Shown here: positions 22,056 through 32,400 of the stretch, one piece after another
Layout: the number at the start of each line of letters is the position of its first letter
Numbering within the stretch: the first letter of the stretch is position 1
From: Hyposmocoma kahamanoa
Taxonomy: Eukaryota; Arthropoda; Insecta; Lepidoptera; Cosmopterigidae
NCBI RefSeq assembly: GCF_003589595.1
Contig: NW_020653852.1
Span: 5,094,506 to 5,158,505 of the forward strand
Direction: 5' to 3'
Length of the DNA: 64,000 nucleotides
Made by a program: the position numbers and the translations under genes
The notes under the pieces: generated by a model
What the model was told of the DNA's origin: nothing
The model's database searches: none
The model's input: only the letters and a program-made list of their open reading frames with translations

Positions 22056-22801
22056 TTATAATAATAGCTCTAGCAACGTGAACTTTTTTAAAATTTACGA
22101 AAAAAAACTACTAGCTTAAGTAAGCCTGCTAAAGCAAGCCAAACCTCTCCTGTGTAGTTTCGTGCTGTAAAACTCTAATCGACATATAACCTTAAATTTT
22201 GACAAAAAAAATATTAGCAAATAAAAAAAAAATATTATTTGCTCCGGTCTAATCGTGTTAACGGTATCTGTCTCTTCTGAAGACGTTAGATCTTCGTAAA
22301 TTCTTGTACCTGCTGTTTTTTGTCTATCCCTAGACGTGTTTGTCGAACAAACAATCTGTGAAACAATAGTTAATTTCGTATCACCAATGGCTCAGTTCCA
22401 ACTCGCCCTAATTTAAATTCCCTACTCACTTCTTAAGGTTCATTTTAATTGCTCTCCTTTTTTCGTCCTTAATTACAGCCGTGATTTATAGAGAGAATGT
22501 GTTTTTCTAATTTATATTGTGCCTGAGTTTATGTTCTTTTTTATTATCTTAAAAGTTAGTTAAAATACGAGTATCTTTACACCTTAGTCAATTTGGGCAA
22601 GGAGAATTATTTTTACGATTTTTTGATACTTAAAATGTTAATATAAGTTCTAAAACTTTTTTAAAACTGTAAATGTAATTTAAGTTTTGTAATAAAGTAA
22701 AGTAACGATTCGACTTATTACAACTGCTTTTAAGCTTATATTTTGCTGTAGTGCTAATTGGATGCGTACAAGCATGTTGAAAGCTTTTCTCTTTGTTACA
22801 G
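22056..22801. other. AT-rich sequence upstream of the first visible wunen exon
   Basis: No exon recognised. It ends in the acceptor tract TTTTCTCTTTGTTACAG, so this is most likely intron of the wunen-type gene. Confidence 0.5.
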
Positions 22802-22953
22802 TTGGTTTCTTAATCCTCGTGTTCTACCTTTGGGGTCAGCCGTACAAACGTGGTTTCTTCTGCGATGATGAGTCTCTCAAACATCCCTTCAAAGACTCCA
22901 CAGTCACCAATGTTATGCTGTACATCGCGGGCATTGGCCTCCCAGTAATCACT
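22802..22953 (+). CDS. wun: Exon of a wunen-type phospholipid phosphatase (PAP2 superfamily): TM1 and following loop
   Basis: Internal coding exon, 152 bp. The acceptor is a pyrimidine tract ending TTGTTACAG at 22793-22801, and the donor is ACT|GTAAGT at 22954. Translation starts at the second codon position and gives a hydrophobic segment (VGFLILVFYLW) followed by PYKRGFFCDDES, KHPFKDSTVTN and a second hydrophobic stretch (LYIAGIGLPVIT). This is the hallmark N-terminal part of lipid phosphate phosphatases (wunen in insects, PLPP1-3 in vertebrates). These multipass membrane enzymes dephosphorylate phosphatidic acid, lysophosphatidate and related lipids on the outer or lumenal face. The exon ends in phase 0 and joins exactly to the exon at 47549. 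An ATG at 22762/22774 is open in the same frame and could make a short alternative N-terminus, but the strong acceptor and the exon edge at VGF, where vertebrate homologues are also interrupted, favour an internal exon. The upstream coding exon was not found. Confidence 0.88.
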
Positions 22954-23862
22954 GTAAGTAATAACTATAATTTTCTCTATCCGAAATTTAATTTGGGTTG
23001 CAGGTGTGTTCAAACTAATATCAAAATTATGGGTTATTTTCATATTAGTAGTATTATGAACGATGTTGAAAGAATTCTTAGGGAATTTTATCCTAGTGTC
23101 ATTAAATGTATTTTCCCGTATGCAATAATCATCGTGGTCCAGTTGTCAAACCTCGAATTGATGTGAAATAAAATACAACAATCATGTGTACATTCAAATC
23201 TATGAATCACTATGAGGAAATTTTCAGTAAACACAAAAAATAACATGACATTGAAATCAAACTATGATACACTTTAAGCCAAGTCATCGACCGAGGTGCG
23301 ACGTATCGTAAAACCAACGATCGCATGTCAATATTGTCTTCTACGGCATAGTCTCTTTGAATAGTTTCTTATCTGTATTTTGGATGATGAAGTTTCACAC
23401 CATCTGATTCTTTGTTTCCTTCCTAATATTTGTACAACTGTCTCAATTTTTTATAATGGTATCTAGACAAGTATTTGGCGCCACACGTTCTGTGCATTGG
23501 TTCCTTTTTAGCCAGTAATAATGTTTACCTTATCTTTACTGTTTCATGTAGGCCGCACCTGTTCTGGGTGGGCTTTTAATGGTTTTCTTTACTCCTTCAG
23601 TAATGCGTGAACCTTGTCTAGGTTCGTGAAATGGTTTCCATGTTTTCTCCTTTGTCATTTTTTTAAATTCAGATAGGTTGACATTTGCCCACAATTTCAC
23701 GTGATGAAAATTGAAGTCTTGGATGAGGTGTACCTACCGCCTTGAAGTTGACACTTTGACCTTAATGCTTTGACCACACAGACGCGGTAGCGGGAGCGTT
23801 CCAGATCCGGGAATATTTGTAATGTTCGAATTCTTATGCACGTTATGTTACATTCAAACCGG

Positions 23863-24000
23863 CTGGAGGGGTAGCGCGGGCCGGGCCCGGGGCGAACCCG
23901 AGCCGGGTGTGGGCGTAAAAGTGTATTCTATTGAGTTTTATAATCTCCACGGTGCGAGCGGCAACGGTGGGGCGCAGTCCCGGAGCGGGGCTTTAGCGGA
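23863..24000. other. GC-rich island 1 within the wunen intron
   Basis: Sharply GC-rich patch in AT-rich surroundings: GGGGTAGCGCGGGCCGGGCC, CGGGGCGAACCCGAGCCGGG, and, after an AT-rich gap at about 23920-23945, GGTGCGAGCGGCAACGGTGG and AGTCCCGGAGCGGGGC. It is CpG-dense. An ORF of 73 codons spans it (+) but with no recognisable protein. It could be a CpG-rich promoter or first exon, or an inserted foreign or rDNA-like fragment. I cannot assign it. Confidence 0.45.
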
Positions 24001-24147
24001 ATTGCATGATGTACTTTTTTACAACACTTTGTGTTTTTATTAAGTTTCAGTATGAATTCTTTCATTTTTTCTTGAATTTTTTCATTCAAATCGTAACATT
24101 AATAAATCGTAAGTAGAAAATGGAATGTGGTTGCTTTTGAGTGTCAC

Positions 24148-24300
24148 ACCGGCCGCCTTCGCGCCGTCCCGCCGCGGCGCCGCTAACCACGCGTGTGACT
24201 GTCGTGCGACACGTCCCGGTTCGCATTTCCTTCCCGTAAGTCCGTCCTCGGCGTTGGACCGCTTTTCCTCGCTGTACCGTGTCTGTGTGGCTTGAGCTTT
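24148..24300. other. GC-rich island 2 within the wunen intron
   Basis: CACCGGCCGCCTTCGCGCCG, TCCCGCCGCGGCGCCGC and CGTGCGACACGTCCCGGTTC, about 150 bp after island 1, then an abrupt return to AT-rich DNA. A minus-strand 79-codon ORF covers it without recognisable family. Confidence 0.45.
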
Positions 24301-24708
24301 AAGGTATTCAGATTGTTTCATCTAGTAAATATAAAACCTGGCAGAGTTCCATTTCTAAACTATTTCCGTAATAATAAGGATGAAATATGTCGGTAGACTA
24401 ACTAAAAAAAACGCGAGAAGATATGTAATCGGATTCAGAAGAATGTACGCAAATTAATGATTAAGACATTTCGAAATGTTAGGCGTGTCCACTTTATCTA
24501 TTTAACTGTAAAGATTCTTCCGCAGTTACATATTACGCCCGTTACCCGCCACATGATATTTACCCAAATATGGCTGCGGTGAGCTATTTAAAATTGCTAC
24601 CGCGAATGTTGGTTGACTTTAACAAACAAAATTCAGAAACGAATCTCAAAACAATAACAACAACGCGTAAACGTGATTGATAGACAACCACATAGACATA
24701 ACAATCAC
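24301..24708. other. AT-rich intron, no gene seen
   Basis: No feature that I can support. Confidence 0.4.
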
Positions 24709-24733
24709 CCAACCAACCAACCAACCAACCAAC
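24709..24733. repeat. (AACC)n microsatellite
   Basis: Six uninterrupted CCAA units. Confidence 0.95.
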
Positions 24734-24779
24734 TCACCAAGCTTACGAGAGAGAAATAAATGTAGGCCAGACAAATATT

Positions 24780-24950
24780 TCTTCTGTGGCCGATCGGTTA
24801 TCAAGCTGGTTTACCACGTGTTCGATTCCCGAATCCGGAGAAATATTGGTACATTTTTAATTTTATTTCTCTCGTGAGTTTGGGTGTAATTTGTGGTTAT
24901 TTATGTGTGTGTGACTTCCCTATTGCGGAACTATGAGTGTGTGTGTGTGA
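24780..24950 (+). repeat. tRNA-derived SINE with (GT)n end
   Basis: Head CTTCTGTGGCCGATCGGTTA with B box GTTCGATTCCCGAATCCGG, then body GAGAAATATTGGTACATTT and CTCGTGAGTTTGGGTGTAAT, as in the copy at 10919. It ends in a GT microsatellite at 24936-24948. Confidence 0.75.
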
Positions 24951-25124
24951 CATAATAAAATACAATACCGTAATTCAAGGGTTTCAGAGAGAAGTTCCGA
25001 GTATTATCCATAGTATGTGTTTTATTTCCTTGAAGTACAAATCTTTTAATCATATACGTAGTAGGGTAAACATAGACTAAAATAAAAAAGAACCAGATGA
25101 ATGAATGATAACTAGCAGGTGTTA

Positions 25125-25461
25125 TCAAATCACCGTTACGTTACGACCCCAATTTTCAACGTTATCAGTGTCACAATCAGCTCTAACTCCGGCTAATCGC
25201 ATTCTAATTTGATCCAAGATATAAGATGTCGAACACTTAAAACACGTGTGCTTCTTTCCCACGGTGACTTTATCAAACTTGTCAATAAATTTAAATAAAT
25301 TGCTTGCAATCCATACCGCAAGCCTAATTGTATCATTCTCGATGTTCAAACTTGTGTAGTCAATTTTACCCTCGCCATTGTATGCGCTATGTATCTTTGA
25401 TTCAATTAAATCTACGTTCAACTCGTCAGTTGTTATTCGTGTTTTAGTTTCATGTTCAAAA
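25125..25461 (-). pseudogene. Unrecognised 112-codon minus-strand open frame
   Basis: Open from 25461 to the stop at 25125: IPFEHETKTRITTDELNVD, IESKIHSAYNGEGKIDYTS, IENDTIRLAVWIASNLFKF, DKVTVGKKHTCFKCSTSYIL and RMRLAGVRADCDTDNVENW. It has a CFKC pair but no full zinc-finger pattern. Just upstream another frame reads NPYNPYSFDTVSKRNEKHKF up to FNELEHH-stop, so a frameshift may separate it from an N-terminal part. It is one of the more gene-like unassigned frames in the window, and the family is unknown to me. Confidence 0.4.
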
Positions 25462-26139
25462 GGTATTCAGTGATGTTCCAGTTCATTGAATTTATGCTTC
25501 TCATTTCGTTTTGAAACAGTATCAAATGAATATGGGTTATAAGGATTCCTTATTGATTTTTCGGATGACTAGCGTTATTTGATCTTTTGTTAGCTATTCT
25601 AAATTCCTTCGTGTGCAGTCATTAGAGTCGCGGTAGTTCGTTTTTAACTTTTTAATGTGTTTTTTTTTATTTGTTCGCAGTCTCTTGTTTCTGAAGCCAG
25701 TTTTTTTTGATCCTCCTCCATATCATTTTCTTTAATGGGAAAATAAAAACTTTATTACATTCCACTGACGCTTATAACAGAAGGTCATATCGTTTATCTT
25801 AAACACTTGTGTTTATTTCAACGAACATGTTACACTGTAAAAACTTCAAAGTTCTAGTTTAAAATTGTTCATATTAAACAGGTTTCGCATTTTTCATGGC
25901 AAATTTAAAATTGCATAAAGATAGCTTAAAATATTGTATGACAATTGTATTTCATTATCATCAGGGCATATTATCAACGCGATGGCAACAAAATTTCTTG
26001 GATATTTTTTCAGATAAATTGATAAATGGGCACGTATGAAGATGCGTAAATTTTAAATGTTCTTAAATGAGATTTTTGGAACATTTGAAACAAAAATGAA
26101 GTATTATGATTGTAAAAATACGAATAATACGAGTAGTAG
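25462..26139. other. AT-rich intron, possible extension of the minus-strand relic
   Basis: Apart from the short frame noted at 25470-25560 nothing is recognisable. Confidence 0.35.
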
Positions 26140-26312
26140 TAGCCTTTTTGTGAAAAAGTTCGTACTATGTCGGGGAAATTACAGGCACACGGGACTTGTC
26201 AACGTATGACTCAGGATGATAGGCCCAGTGGCAGTGTTCCTCAGATTTTTGCGATTTAAAGCTCTGAGGCGCACGACTTGTTCGTCCTATCACTTGGTAT
26301 TATAAAAAATAT
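26140..26312 (+). repeat. Family A retroposon with two internal deletions
   Basis: AGTAGTAGCCTTTTTGTGAA and AAGTTCGT join almost directly to GGAAATTACAGGCACACGGG. The 3' end goes from GCGATTTAAAGCTCTGAG straight to GCGCACGACTTGTTCGTCC, then CACTTGGTATTATAAAAAA. Confidence 0.8.
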
Positions 26313-26699
26313 ATATATGTATAGGGTCAACAAAGGTCATGAAATTTAAATTCAACTCTATTACGATTGTTTTAAGAACGGTCTTAACTAAGTGTCAAGC
26401 TTGGTATGCTCTTTATAATGTGACAGACAACCACAACAATTACCTGGTGTGAAACTAGGAAATCCTGTTTATACTGAATATCAGACCAACGAAATTAATA
26501 AATATCGAAACGGGTATTAGACAACATCATGTATGTTTTTCTAATCCCAATATAACTCAAGCATTTGTCTTATGGAAAGCGAAAGCGGAAACAACGACCG
26601 TACAGTCAAGAGCACGTCAAGCTTGACACTTTGTACTTTGGACCGTTCTTATCATAAACGGTAAAGAGTTGGCTGTACCACAAACAACTCAGACGAGAG

Positions 26700-27085
26700 A
26701 CAATATAGAAGATTTGTTTTTCTAAATCTTGAACCCGGGACCTCAGAGATGGCGTCACCATGAAAACCGGTATACAAGCGACTCGACCACGGTGGTCGTC
26801 AAATTCACTCCGCGATACTACCCAGAACACCCAGACCAGTGCCGCTACCATGAGATTATAGTAACAGTTATCGCTAGCGACCGTGTAAAATGTTTGTATA
26901 CAAAATGTTGCCATACAAAATTGTGAAGTAATTTACGCAGTCGCTAGCGACAACTGTCACAGTAAACTCGTGGTAGAGGCTCAGTGCCTCTAGCAAGAAA
27001 AGTTTATTTACCAAATTGGTCCTACCAGGAACAATAACGTACACCCTCATCCAGTGAAAACCGTTGAATCACCGAGGTCATCAAG
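26700..27085 (-). repeat. Composite (two-headed) tRNA-derived SINE, minus orientation
   Basis: On the minus strand one head (GACCTCGGTGATTCAACGGT at 27079) and body (GGACCAATTTGGTAAATAAA, ACTGGTCTGGGTGTTCTGGG) run into a second tRNA-like head, GACCACCGTGGTCGAGTCGC with B box GTCCCGGGTTCAAGATT. The second head resembles the SINE at 63203. A small foldback element is inserted in the body. Confidence 0.65.
26844..26981. mobile_element. Small foldback MITE inserted in the SINE, with target duplication
   Basis: Arms CTACCATGAGATTATAGTAA plus CAGTTATCGCTAGCGAC, and GTCGCTAGCGACAACTGTC plus ACAGTAAACTCGTGGTAG, are imperfect inverted repeats of about 37 bp around an AT-rich centre. The direct repeat CAGTGCC flanks it at 26837-26843 and 26982-26988. 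Removing the insert restores the SINE body (compare 19500-19560). Confidence 0.75.
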
Positions 27086-28559
27086 ATGACTTAAATGTAT
27101 TAATGCATTGTGTACTTACTATCGAACGATGGCTAAATAGATCAAGTTTGTAAAACAGTCATAATTACGATTTGCAATCCCCAGGTGGTCTTAAGTCAAG
27201 AAGGAATTGAATTTCCATATACACCTCATTTTATGTTTATATCTTTACCATAAATATTCATATTATATGCCACTGAATATGTAAAGTACATGTTTTATAA
27301 TACTCTGTTACCATCTCAGGCGTTTATTTGAAACCTTCTGCGTAGTTTCTTAAGAGGGAGCAGAGGAAAAATTCCTAATTTTCGATTTGATTTTAGAGGG
27401 GTATATCCACTTAAAAGTTAAAAATAAAATATTGTATGAGTAACTACACGATATATTCAAGCATAGACACTAATCAGAAACATAAAACAATAAAGTTTCC
27501 TCGATAGATAAAAATCACGAAATGACCTCTAATTTTCACATTTTTTCGATTCATCCTCGAAATGCTACAGGTTATTAGGACAAAAATTAGATAATTAATT
27601 ATATTTATGCATGATCGAGAACTGTCACTACGGATTTTTTTTTAATCCCTTTAGTTTTAGAGTTATTCCGCTAAAACGAATTTGGTACATTTAATGCGCA
27701 AAATTCAACATCTCCTGTCGCATGTCACGCGAACTTCTGGCATATATTTGTTTCACAAATTTGGGCGGAGCCAACGTCAAAAATTTGATTGGCGTGCTCC
27801 CTCTTAAGGATATCCTTGTTAAGGCTGCCCTTATTAGTAATTGCTTACATTTTTACTTTCGTTTCTTTTTTTTAAATTCATTTTCAAGGGATAACAAACA
27901 ATTGTACATACAATTTCCTTGTATATATTAGCACTTGTATATAACGGGTTATTTGTATTTGCAGTCTTACAAAATGGTAGTATGACGTTATATATTTCTA
28001 TATTAAATACATAATAGTGCTGTATATATGTATATATTTTTAGTGTATTATATGTATGTATTATTTTATTATTAATATGTATTGATATTCATGCACTATG
28101 ATACTTATCTTCTATAGATGTTTTTTTCTCTCACTTTCTCGTTTGCTTTTCTTTTCAGAGACAGTATTATTTAATTTCGTTTAAATTTATTTATTACTAT
28201 TTTTGTTTTTACTCTTAATATTTACACTTTACTTTATATACGTACATTTCTGTAATTATTTTAGTGTATAACTGTAATTGGCCTATCCAAAACATGTAAC
28301 GTATGTAAGTTAGAATTGTATTGAGTATGGCTGTTGTTATCCCAAATAAAATAAAAAAATAAAATAATGTTAAAACTTCGCAACTATTACTAACACAATA
28401 AATAACAACTTTTGTTCCATGATCTTTAATAATTCATCACATTTTTTCTTTCATACAAAAATATAAATATATCGCTTTAACCGATGATAACTCTGTACAA
28501 AACACAGAAGCGCGAGTGAGGATTCGTCGGGATGGTCGCTTGCACGTTTGACCTTTAGT
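27086..28559. other. AT-rich intron; possible LINE 3' UTR at about 27890-28365
   Basis: No coding sequence recognised. The end GGCTGTTGTTATCCCAAATA followed by AAATAAAATAAAAAAATAAAA looks like a retroposon 3' terminus with an A-rich tail, but no RT remnant was found upstream. Confidence 0.35.
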
Positions 28560-28745
28560 AATGGTGTCATTACTACCAGTTTCTACTCTCATTCTCCGCC
28601 CGACCTCATTAAAAAACAATATCGAGTATGTAGCTTCATTCACATCATGCGTTTTTCGTTTGGTCGACTGTTACTTACTCGACAGTAATTATTTCGGACG
28701 GATGTTGGACGGATGTCGGACGGAGAACGAGAGTACAGGGCCAGA
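28560..28745 (+). repeat. Family D repeat, + orientation
   Basis: AGCTTCATTCACATCATGCG, ACTCGACAGTAATTATTTCG, GACGGATGTTGGACGGATGT and CGGACGGAGAACGAGAG. Reverse-complement match to 7128-7260, with one extra tandem GGACGGATGT. Confidence 0.65.
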
Positions 28746-28842
28746 TACAGATCTAAAAAGTGTCAGATAGTACAGCAAAAAATAAGAAGTTTATTTTTGA
28801 TAAACTCATTATGTAAATTTTTCATACTGTGTCGGACGCTAT

Positions 28843-28965
28843 ACCGACTAAGCCACGGAACGAACCTAAAAAGTCAATGAAAAACCAAATACAAAGATAC
28901 GACGCAATCACATAGAAAAATTCGTGAGGTCCGCTGGTTCGTTCTGTGGCTTAGTTAGTAAAGTT
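28843..28965. repeat. Inverted pair of tRNA-like heads
   Basis: ACTAAGCCACGGAACGAACC at 28847-28866 and GGTTCGTTCTGTGGCTTAGT at 28936-28955 form an inverted repeat with a 69-nt loop. Read outward, each arm looks like a tRNA 5' half with an A box (TGGCTTAGTYGGTA). Confidence 0.6.
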
Positions 28966-29039
28966 ATAACAAACTTATTAGCTTTTGTAAAGTCCTAGAA
29001 CAAAATTTATTGTTTATGATATTGTTAAATATTCAATTT

Positions 29040-29125
29040 CACTGGTTCGTAGGGTAGATTACGTGACTGAGTCAGTGACCAAGAGACCAGTAAAGAGCCC
29101 GAAACGTTGGTTTGTTTGAAGTAGT
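29040..29125 (+). repeat. Family B fragment with hammerhead-like core, + orientation
   Basis: GTGACCAAGAGACCAGTAAA, GAGCCCGAAACGTTGG and TTTGTTTGAAG. Confidence 0.65.
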
Positions 29126-29699
29126 ACATTATTGCAGAAGTAAGGGATTGCTGGACAAGTATGTATTAATACGAGTCAAGCAATCGCCGTTCCCACCGAG
29201 GCATATATGGTGTTTTTCTCAAACAATGTGAGGAAATGATAAAAGCTAAAGGGAGGAAGATGTATTATAGAAAAAGTAAAAAAAAATGAATATTAAAAGT
29301 AATTACTTATTTCACGTTAGTTTTAAATTGTTCTAACTAAAATTTTGTTTCAAATTAAGCTTCGTCTATTACTGTATTTTTGTTCTCGCCGTTCTCACTA
29401 GAACTCATTTACGCGATGAAAGTACAAAAAAGACGAAAAAGCAGAAAAGAATATCACAGCACTTCAGATTATTTTACCGCATTTTTCTATCTTTTTCTTA
29501 AGTAAGTACAGGTAGGTACTTTTAATTCTTACAATTACAAACACTAAGCAGTTGGGTGTATGCCTTTTTATTTTGCCTGTTAACATAGTTCATGACAGAT
29601 TTAAAAGTTTTGAGCAGCGTACAGTAATGGATTTTCATACTTACTTTGTAGGTCTTGGCTGGAAGAAGTCGCAGTTCGTTTTTTGAAAGTAATGCATGT
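29126..29699. other. AT-rich sequence between two family B pieces, no gene seen
   Basis: The family B core at 29040 and a family B 3' end at 29700 have the same orientation. This stretch may therefore be an insertion into one element. Confidence 0.3.
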
Positions 29700-29780
29700 T
29701 TCAGAAAAACGTTAATACGCTATTTTAGATCCGTAAACATAGTTTCATTTCCAACATGTAGCAATCGCGAAAATCTTTTT
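29700..29780 (+). repeat. Family B 3' end
   Basis: AATACGCTATTTTAGATCCG, TAGTTTCATTTCCAACATGT and AGCAATCGCGAAAATC match the 3' end of the copy at 36045 (ATACGCGACTTAAATCCGG ... AACAATCGCGGAAACC). Confidence 0.6.
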
Positions 29781-30324
29781 TCTCTCAGCTCGTTAGAACG
29801 CCTACATCCAGAAACAAATTTCTAAACACAAGATATTCTAAAGCTTTCTCTAATTTTCCACGTTCATTAAGCCCTATCTTTGATCTTTAAGTTAATTGAT
29901 ATGAACAGAATTTGAGACGGTCGAGTTTAAACCTTCTAATGTGTGTCATTAAACGAATCGTGTCTCTACGCTTTCTTGACTGTCATTTCCTATAACCGTA
30001 TTGTCACCATAGCATGTGGAAATATCTTTTAATAGCCTTGACTTCTCCTTAATTGCCGTTTCTGTGTTCTCATGTGAATGTGCACCATTTTGTAGGATTA
30101 TGTTCATTCTCATGGAATTTACTTTCCTGCATTGTATTTTGTTTTAAAGTTAATGTACGTTAACGTGTTTTCATATGGATTTCAAAACGGAGCAAGGAAT
30201 TCTATAGTGTTGCTATTCTTTACGCGATTGTGTTGAAGTTAAGAAAAGTTTTATTACAATTTTAATAGCGCTAGTAACATTGGCAACGGCGAATTTGTTT
30301 CCTTATAGAAATAGAAATATTTTT
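29781..30324. other. AT-rich intron, no gene seen
   Basis: No feature that I can support. Confidence 0.4.
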
Positions 30325-30560
30325 AACCGACTTAAAAAAAGTAGGAGGTTCACAATTCGGCTTTTTTAGTTTTTTGTTTACGCTGTTACTCCGACGTTTG
30401 TGAACCGATTTCGTTTATTCTTGGATGATGATGAGTTTTTTTGTTGGAAAGGTGGTACCTAAGCAGTAGTCCCATTCAAATTTGATGAAAATATTCCACC
30501 TCCAAGTAAGGGTAAATTAGGAGATGAATTCGATATATTGAATTTCAGCCGTTTTCCGTT
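30325..30560 (+). repeat. Family C dispersed repeat, + orientation
   Basis: TTTTTAACCGACTTAAAAAA, AGTAGGAGGTTCACAATTCG, GTTGGAAAGGTGGTACC and AGTCCCATTCAAATTTGATG, then ATTCCACCTCCAAGTAAGG. Confidence 0.75.
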
Positions 30561-30809
30561 AACCGATTCATTAAAACTTAGCACATAGATGTAATTCCAA
30601 CGAAAATAAAATGTTACGGTGACCTAGTGTTGATCTGATGATTGGAATTTCAAACAGATGAGAACTCGTCCACAGTGTAGAGCAGTTAGTTACCTTGTGT
30701 TTGGACTCATACGATTCGTTTTGACGAAGGCTTCCATATGCGTTTCAATTATTCTTGAGCAAACCGCGGTAACGAACACAGCGAAAGCAGTTAAACAAAC
30801 TTTTGAACT

Positions 30810-31130
30810 CTTTAAAGATCAAATCTTGGATGTAGGCCTTTTTCTTCTTCTGCTCTTAGCGACATTGTGTCCGACTCGTCCAGTCTCGACCTCCGTGTCG
30901 TCGGATGTTGGCCATCCAGCGCTGCGGTGGTCTGCTGTGCCCTCTGATATCCGCTCGAGGTTTCCATTCCAGTATTCGCCTCGTTCAGCGCCTCTCGTCC
31001 ACTCTCACAATGTGCCCCGCCCATGCCCACTTTTTCTTCGCCACGACAACCATGACATCTTTACGTTTGGTCCTATTTCGGATCCAAGTATTACTTTTTA
31101 CATTGCTCTATCCATGTCTCTTCGCTCTAT
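30810..31130 (-). mobile_element. LINE reverse-transcriptase C-terminal remnant
   Basis: The minus strand, with one or two frame breaks, reads KKKWAWAGHIVRVDER, ILEWKPRADIRGHSRPPQRW, MANIRRHGGRDWTSRTQC and then EQKKKAYIQ. This fits the C-terminal end of an insect LINE polyprotein (W.WAGH..R..., ILEW.PR, G.PP.RW.D..., W.....AYIQ). It is GC-richer than its surroundings, 5'-truncated and no longer functional. Confidence 0.7.
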
Positions 31131-31226
31131 ATAATAAAAAAGCAATAATTATTTTAATAAAATTCTACGTGTTATTTTAGAGTATGTACGAATAATTAAG
31201 TTTCCTCGCTATTTATAGATACGTAC

Positions 31227-31412
31227 CTTGACGTGAAACTCTGTTTGGCATTTTGCCAGCAAATATCCTTAACCTTTATAGCTTTTTTATTTGTACATTC
31301 TTTGTTATTGTTATGTTTACACCTTAATAATTTGGATACATCTTTTTCTTTGTATCCGTCTCGAAAATCAGCTTGTTGATCGTCTTCTACATCCATTTTT
31401 AATAAAAATGTA
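31227..31412 (-). other. Candidate minus-strand exon, unrecognised
   Basis: An ATG at 31396 opens DVEDDQQADFRDGYKEKDVS, KLLRCKHNNNKECTNKKAIK and VKDICWQNAKQSFTS. The frame then reaches a strong donor sequence (AAG|GTACGT, intron start at 31226) before its stop at 31196. Upstream, TGCATTTTACAG provides an acceptor. I do not recognise the product. It could be an exon of an antisense gene nested in the wunen intron, or chance in a purine-rich strand. Confidence 0.25.
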
Positions 31413-32043
31413 CTGTAAAATGCATTATAAATCTAATCGTTGCTTGAATAATCACTTGCATTTATGATTTGTTCTTTATCTTCTCTTTTAATTAGGTACT
31501 TGTTTTTCATAATTAATTTAAACATGATCAGATCCAGGCAATTAATTCTTATAATGAACTACTTGGTTTTTTGTTGTAGGTTGATCTGTAAAATTTATAC
31601 AATTTTGTGCTGACATAAAACAGTACAAAGCTTAAGTGGCACCTTCAGAGAAAAATCATTGGTCTCTCTTGATTGTAATGGACAAATGAATAACGATGCG
31701 TCTTTACTGGTTTTTGGCCACTTATTGCTAAAATTTTGCATCGTCACTCAACACCATCAAAGTATAAGCCCATAAATCATCACCTTCATTTATTTCTAAA
31801 CTTCACATCGTTTACTATTAAAATAATAAAAATATATAGACCCTTTTAGGATGAGTATTTTGTATTTGTTTAGTCTTATATAGGGAGTGTTTTACATTAA
31901 TTGTATTTCTTTATACCATTTTATTTGTTACAGCCCTCTCGTCGTTCTTTCTACAATAAATTATGTGGAGCCTCCTGCACTCCCATTTCGCTAAGGCTAG
32001 GCTACAAATGTAGTCCAGGATAATACATGCCTAGAAAGTCTCT
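31413..32043. other. AT-rich intron, no gene seen
   Basis: No feature that I can support. Confidence 0.4.
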
Positions 32044-32400
32044 CTAGCTTTGAAAAGGCTTCTGCAGCTTAATTTTGATTGCCTCTCCCGATCGGAATTT
32101 TCCGAGTCGAGGCGTATAATATTGCGGATGGGCTACTCGATCGGATCTATTCCAATTTGAATTAAAAACAGGGCCCAGATGTATGTGTCTTGTATAAATC
32201 TGTAGGCAAAAAATTTTACTACTTTGATACTTTGATGTCAGCACAAGAAAGAGGATCAATTGTGATTTGTGCATATATATGCTATATCTACAACATAAAG
32301 CTTCGATACTATCACACACACTCTTCGCGTCCAATAAAATACCGACAAACACGCCACTTTGCGCCGGGATTTTACAACTTAGAGTCTACCAGAGAGTACT
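32044..32400 (-). mobile_element. Decayed LINE fragment with adjoining family E repeat
   Basis: The minus-strand phrase RRKVACLSVFYW at about 32330-32365 equals RRKVACLSVFY in the LINE at 46597, so an RT C-terminal remnant is present. Its 3' side continues into a segment (TGGAATAGATCCGATCGAG, GCCCATCCGCAATATTATAC, GCCTCGACTCGGAAAATTCC, CGATCGGGAGAGGCAATC) that is repeated at 44160-44285 in the opposite orientation. Confidence 0.55.

Noticed and set aside
22762..23166. 134-codon ORF as a complete small protein
   Set aside because: Only 22802-22953 matches the wunen family. The frame runs through a consensus donor (GTAAGT at 22954) into non-homologous intron.
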